Below are positions 63,280-64,000 of a stretch of DNA of 64,000 nt, piece after piece; position 1 is the first letter of the stretch; every line of letters begins with the position of its first letter. The translations under genes and the position numbers were made by a program. The notes beneath the pieces are model-generated. The model saw only the letters and a list, made by a program, of their open reading frames with translations, was not told where the DNA came from and did not search any database. This DNA comes from Candidatus Tyloplasma litorale (GTDB taxonomy: Bacteria; Bacillota_I; Bacilli_A; Mycoplasmatales; Hepatoplasmataceae). Location: assembly GCA_027943885.1 (NCBI GenBank), contig AP027078.1, forward strand, positions 551,623-615,622, given 5' to 3'.

Positions 63280-63603
63280 TTAATTTTTTATTTTGTTTAT
63301 TTCTTGTTTTAATATTCGTTCTTTATCTGATAACTCTTTTAATTCAATAAAAGATTTTCTAGCAACAATAACTATTAAAAATTTCTTATCATATACATTA
63401 ATTTTAGAAATAATATTTTTTATTACTCTCTTATTATAATTCCTAAAAACTGCATTTCCTAATCTTTTAGGTATGGATATACCTATTTTAAATTCATTAT
63501 TTTTTTGATAGGATATTAAAAAATATTTTGATTTTATTTTTTTTCCATTTTTCAAAATTTTGTTAAATTGAATTTTGGATTTTAAAGAGTATTGTTTTTT
63601 CAT
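63280..63603 (-). CDS. rnpA: Ribonuclease P protein component
   Basis: 107 aa basic protein that helps RNase P RNA mature tRNA 5' ends. N-terminal 'YSLKSKIQFNKILKNGKKIK', the beta strand 'FKIGISIPKRLGNAVFRNYN', and the RNR-type motif 'NAVFRNYNKRVIKNI'. It lies between rpmH and yidC in the conserved origin-region order; its stop is adjacent to the yidC ATG. The RNase P RNA gene itself is not in the window. Confidence 0.93.
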   Translation of the reverse strand: MKKQYSLKSKIQFNKILKNGKKIKSKYFLISYQKNNEFKIGISIPKRLGNAVFRNYNKRVIKNIISKINVYDKKFLIVIVARKSFIELKELSDKERILKQEINKIKN

Positions 63604-63642
63604 ATTAGATTAATATAAAAAAATAAAAAGTAAAATAAAATA

Positions 63643-63795
63643 CTATTTTTTTCTTTCGTCTGAAACAGTAATTTCTTTTCTACCTTTTGATCTTCTTTTA
63701 TTTATTATAGCCCTACCATCTTTAGTAGCCATTCTTGATCTAAACCCATGTGTCTTAGCTCTTTTTCTCTTATTTGGCTGAAATGTTCTCTTCAT
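63643..63795 (-). CDS. rpmH: 50S ribosomal protein L34
   Basis: 50 aa. '[19 protein letters not shown]' followed by [21 protein letters not shown] is the near-invariant L34 sequence; the C-terminus is extended by about six residues. AAAGGT lies 8 nt before the ATG. It normally neighbours dnaA on the far side of the origin, which would be beyond position 64000. Confidence 0.97.
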   Translation of the reverse strand: MKRTFQPNKRKRAKTHGFRSRMATKDGRAIINKRRSKGRKEITVSDERKK

Positions 63796-63949
63796 AATTA
63801 ATTACCTTTCATATTATTTACTAAATATTTTATTGAATATTAACATAGATAATTATATATGATAAAATAAAAAAATAATATGTAAAATTGAATAAAAAAA
63901 TAATTATATTTTAATTTTTTGAATAAAGATTTTTATTTTAAACAAAAAT

Positions 63950-63958
63950 TGTGGAAAA
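63950..63958 (-). promoter_or_regulatory. DnaA-box-like site (origin region)
   Basis: Minus-strand TTTTCCACA, one base from the TTATCCACA consensus, in the AT-rich non-coding stretch 63796-64000 upstream of rpmH. One box is weak evidence by itself; the rpmH-rnpA-yidC-rsmG context is what suggests that oriC/dnaA follows. Confidence 0.45.
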
Positions 63959-64000
63959 CCTTATATTTTTATGATTTTTTCATAAAGAAAATATAAGAAA

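Overview
The window comes from an AT-rich mollicute (Mycoplasma or Spiroplasma relatives, or a symbiotic lineage such as Hepatoplasma) that reads UGA as tryptophan. Nearly every long gene is continuous only when in-frame TGA is read as Trp (cysS, secA, argS, gltX, hsdR, yidC, pstCA and others). Release factor 1 is present, and the gene order is Firmicutes-like. I cannot fix the genus. All coordinates below use UGA=Trp.

Layout, mostly on the minus strand. 0-7.4 kb: cysS, a degenerate Opp-like ABC ATPase, a small membrane protein, an ECF S component, whiA, trxB and lgt. 7.5-8.9 kb: 14 tRNA genes in a Bacillus-type cluster. 9-15 kb: a KtrA-like potassium regulator (plus strand), a three-gene ABC-2 exporter, a helix-turn-helix protein with an apparent ATT start, and an amino-acid permease. 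15-24 kb: secA, upp, glyA, a TsaC-like gene, prmC, a PD-(D/E)XK nuclease, a coiled-coil protein and prs. 24-33.8 kb: pyrG (plus, with a terminator-like leader), rsmA, tatD, argS, an HD phosphohydrolase, gltX, ychF and fpg (plus). 33.8-38.6 kb: a giant repeat-containing surface protein broken by a frameshift. 38.7-42.1 kb: prfA and three unknown membrane proteins.

42-54 kb is the accessory part. A PHP-domain/ABC-type ATPase gene with a small overlapping partner is flanked by an imperfect direct repeat of about 100 bp. Next come a small membrane protein and parB-parA. Last is a type I restriction-modification locus ordered, in transcription direction, hsdR - half-length hsdS - hsdS - hsdM - hsdS. 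Its hsdS genes carry poly-G tracts of 13 and 10, identical 12-bp repeats encoding ATKL, and a 385-bp exact duplication of a target-recognition domain, so it looks built for phase and specificity variation.

54-64 kb: a phosphate transporter (PstB with a long coiled-coil N-terminus, a PstC-PstA fusion, a putative PstS) behind a structured leader, then rsmG, a 923-residue YidC with a huge extracytoplasmic insert, rnpA, rpmH and a DnaA-box-like site, so the origin is probably just beyond the right edge.

A recurring signal: many operon-first genes have TATAAT exactly 6 or 9 nt before ATG and no Shine-Dalgarno, which implies leaderless mRNAs, while genes inside operons usually have GGAG-type sites. 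There are no rRNA genes, insertion sequences or CRISPR arrays. No stretch over 300 bases lacks a gene.
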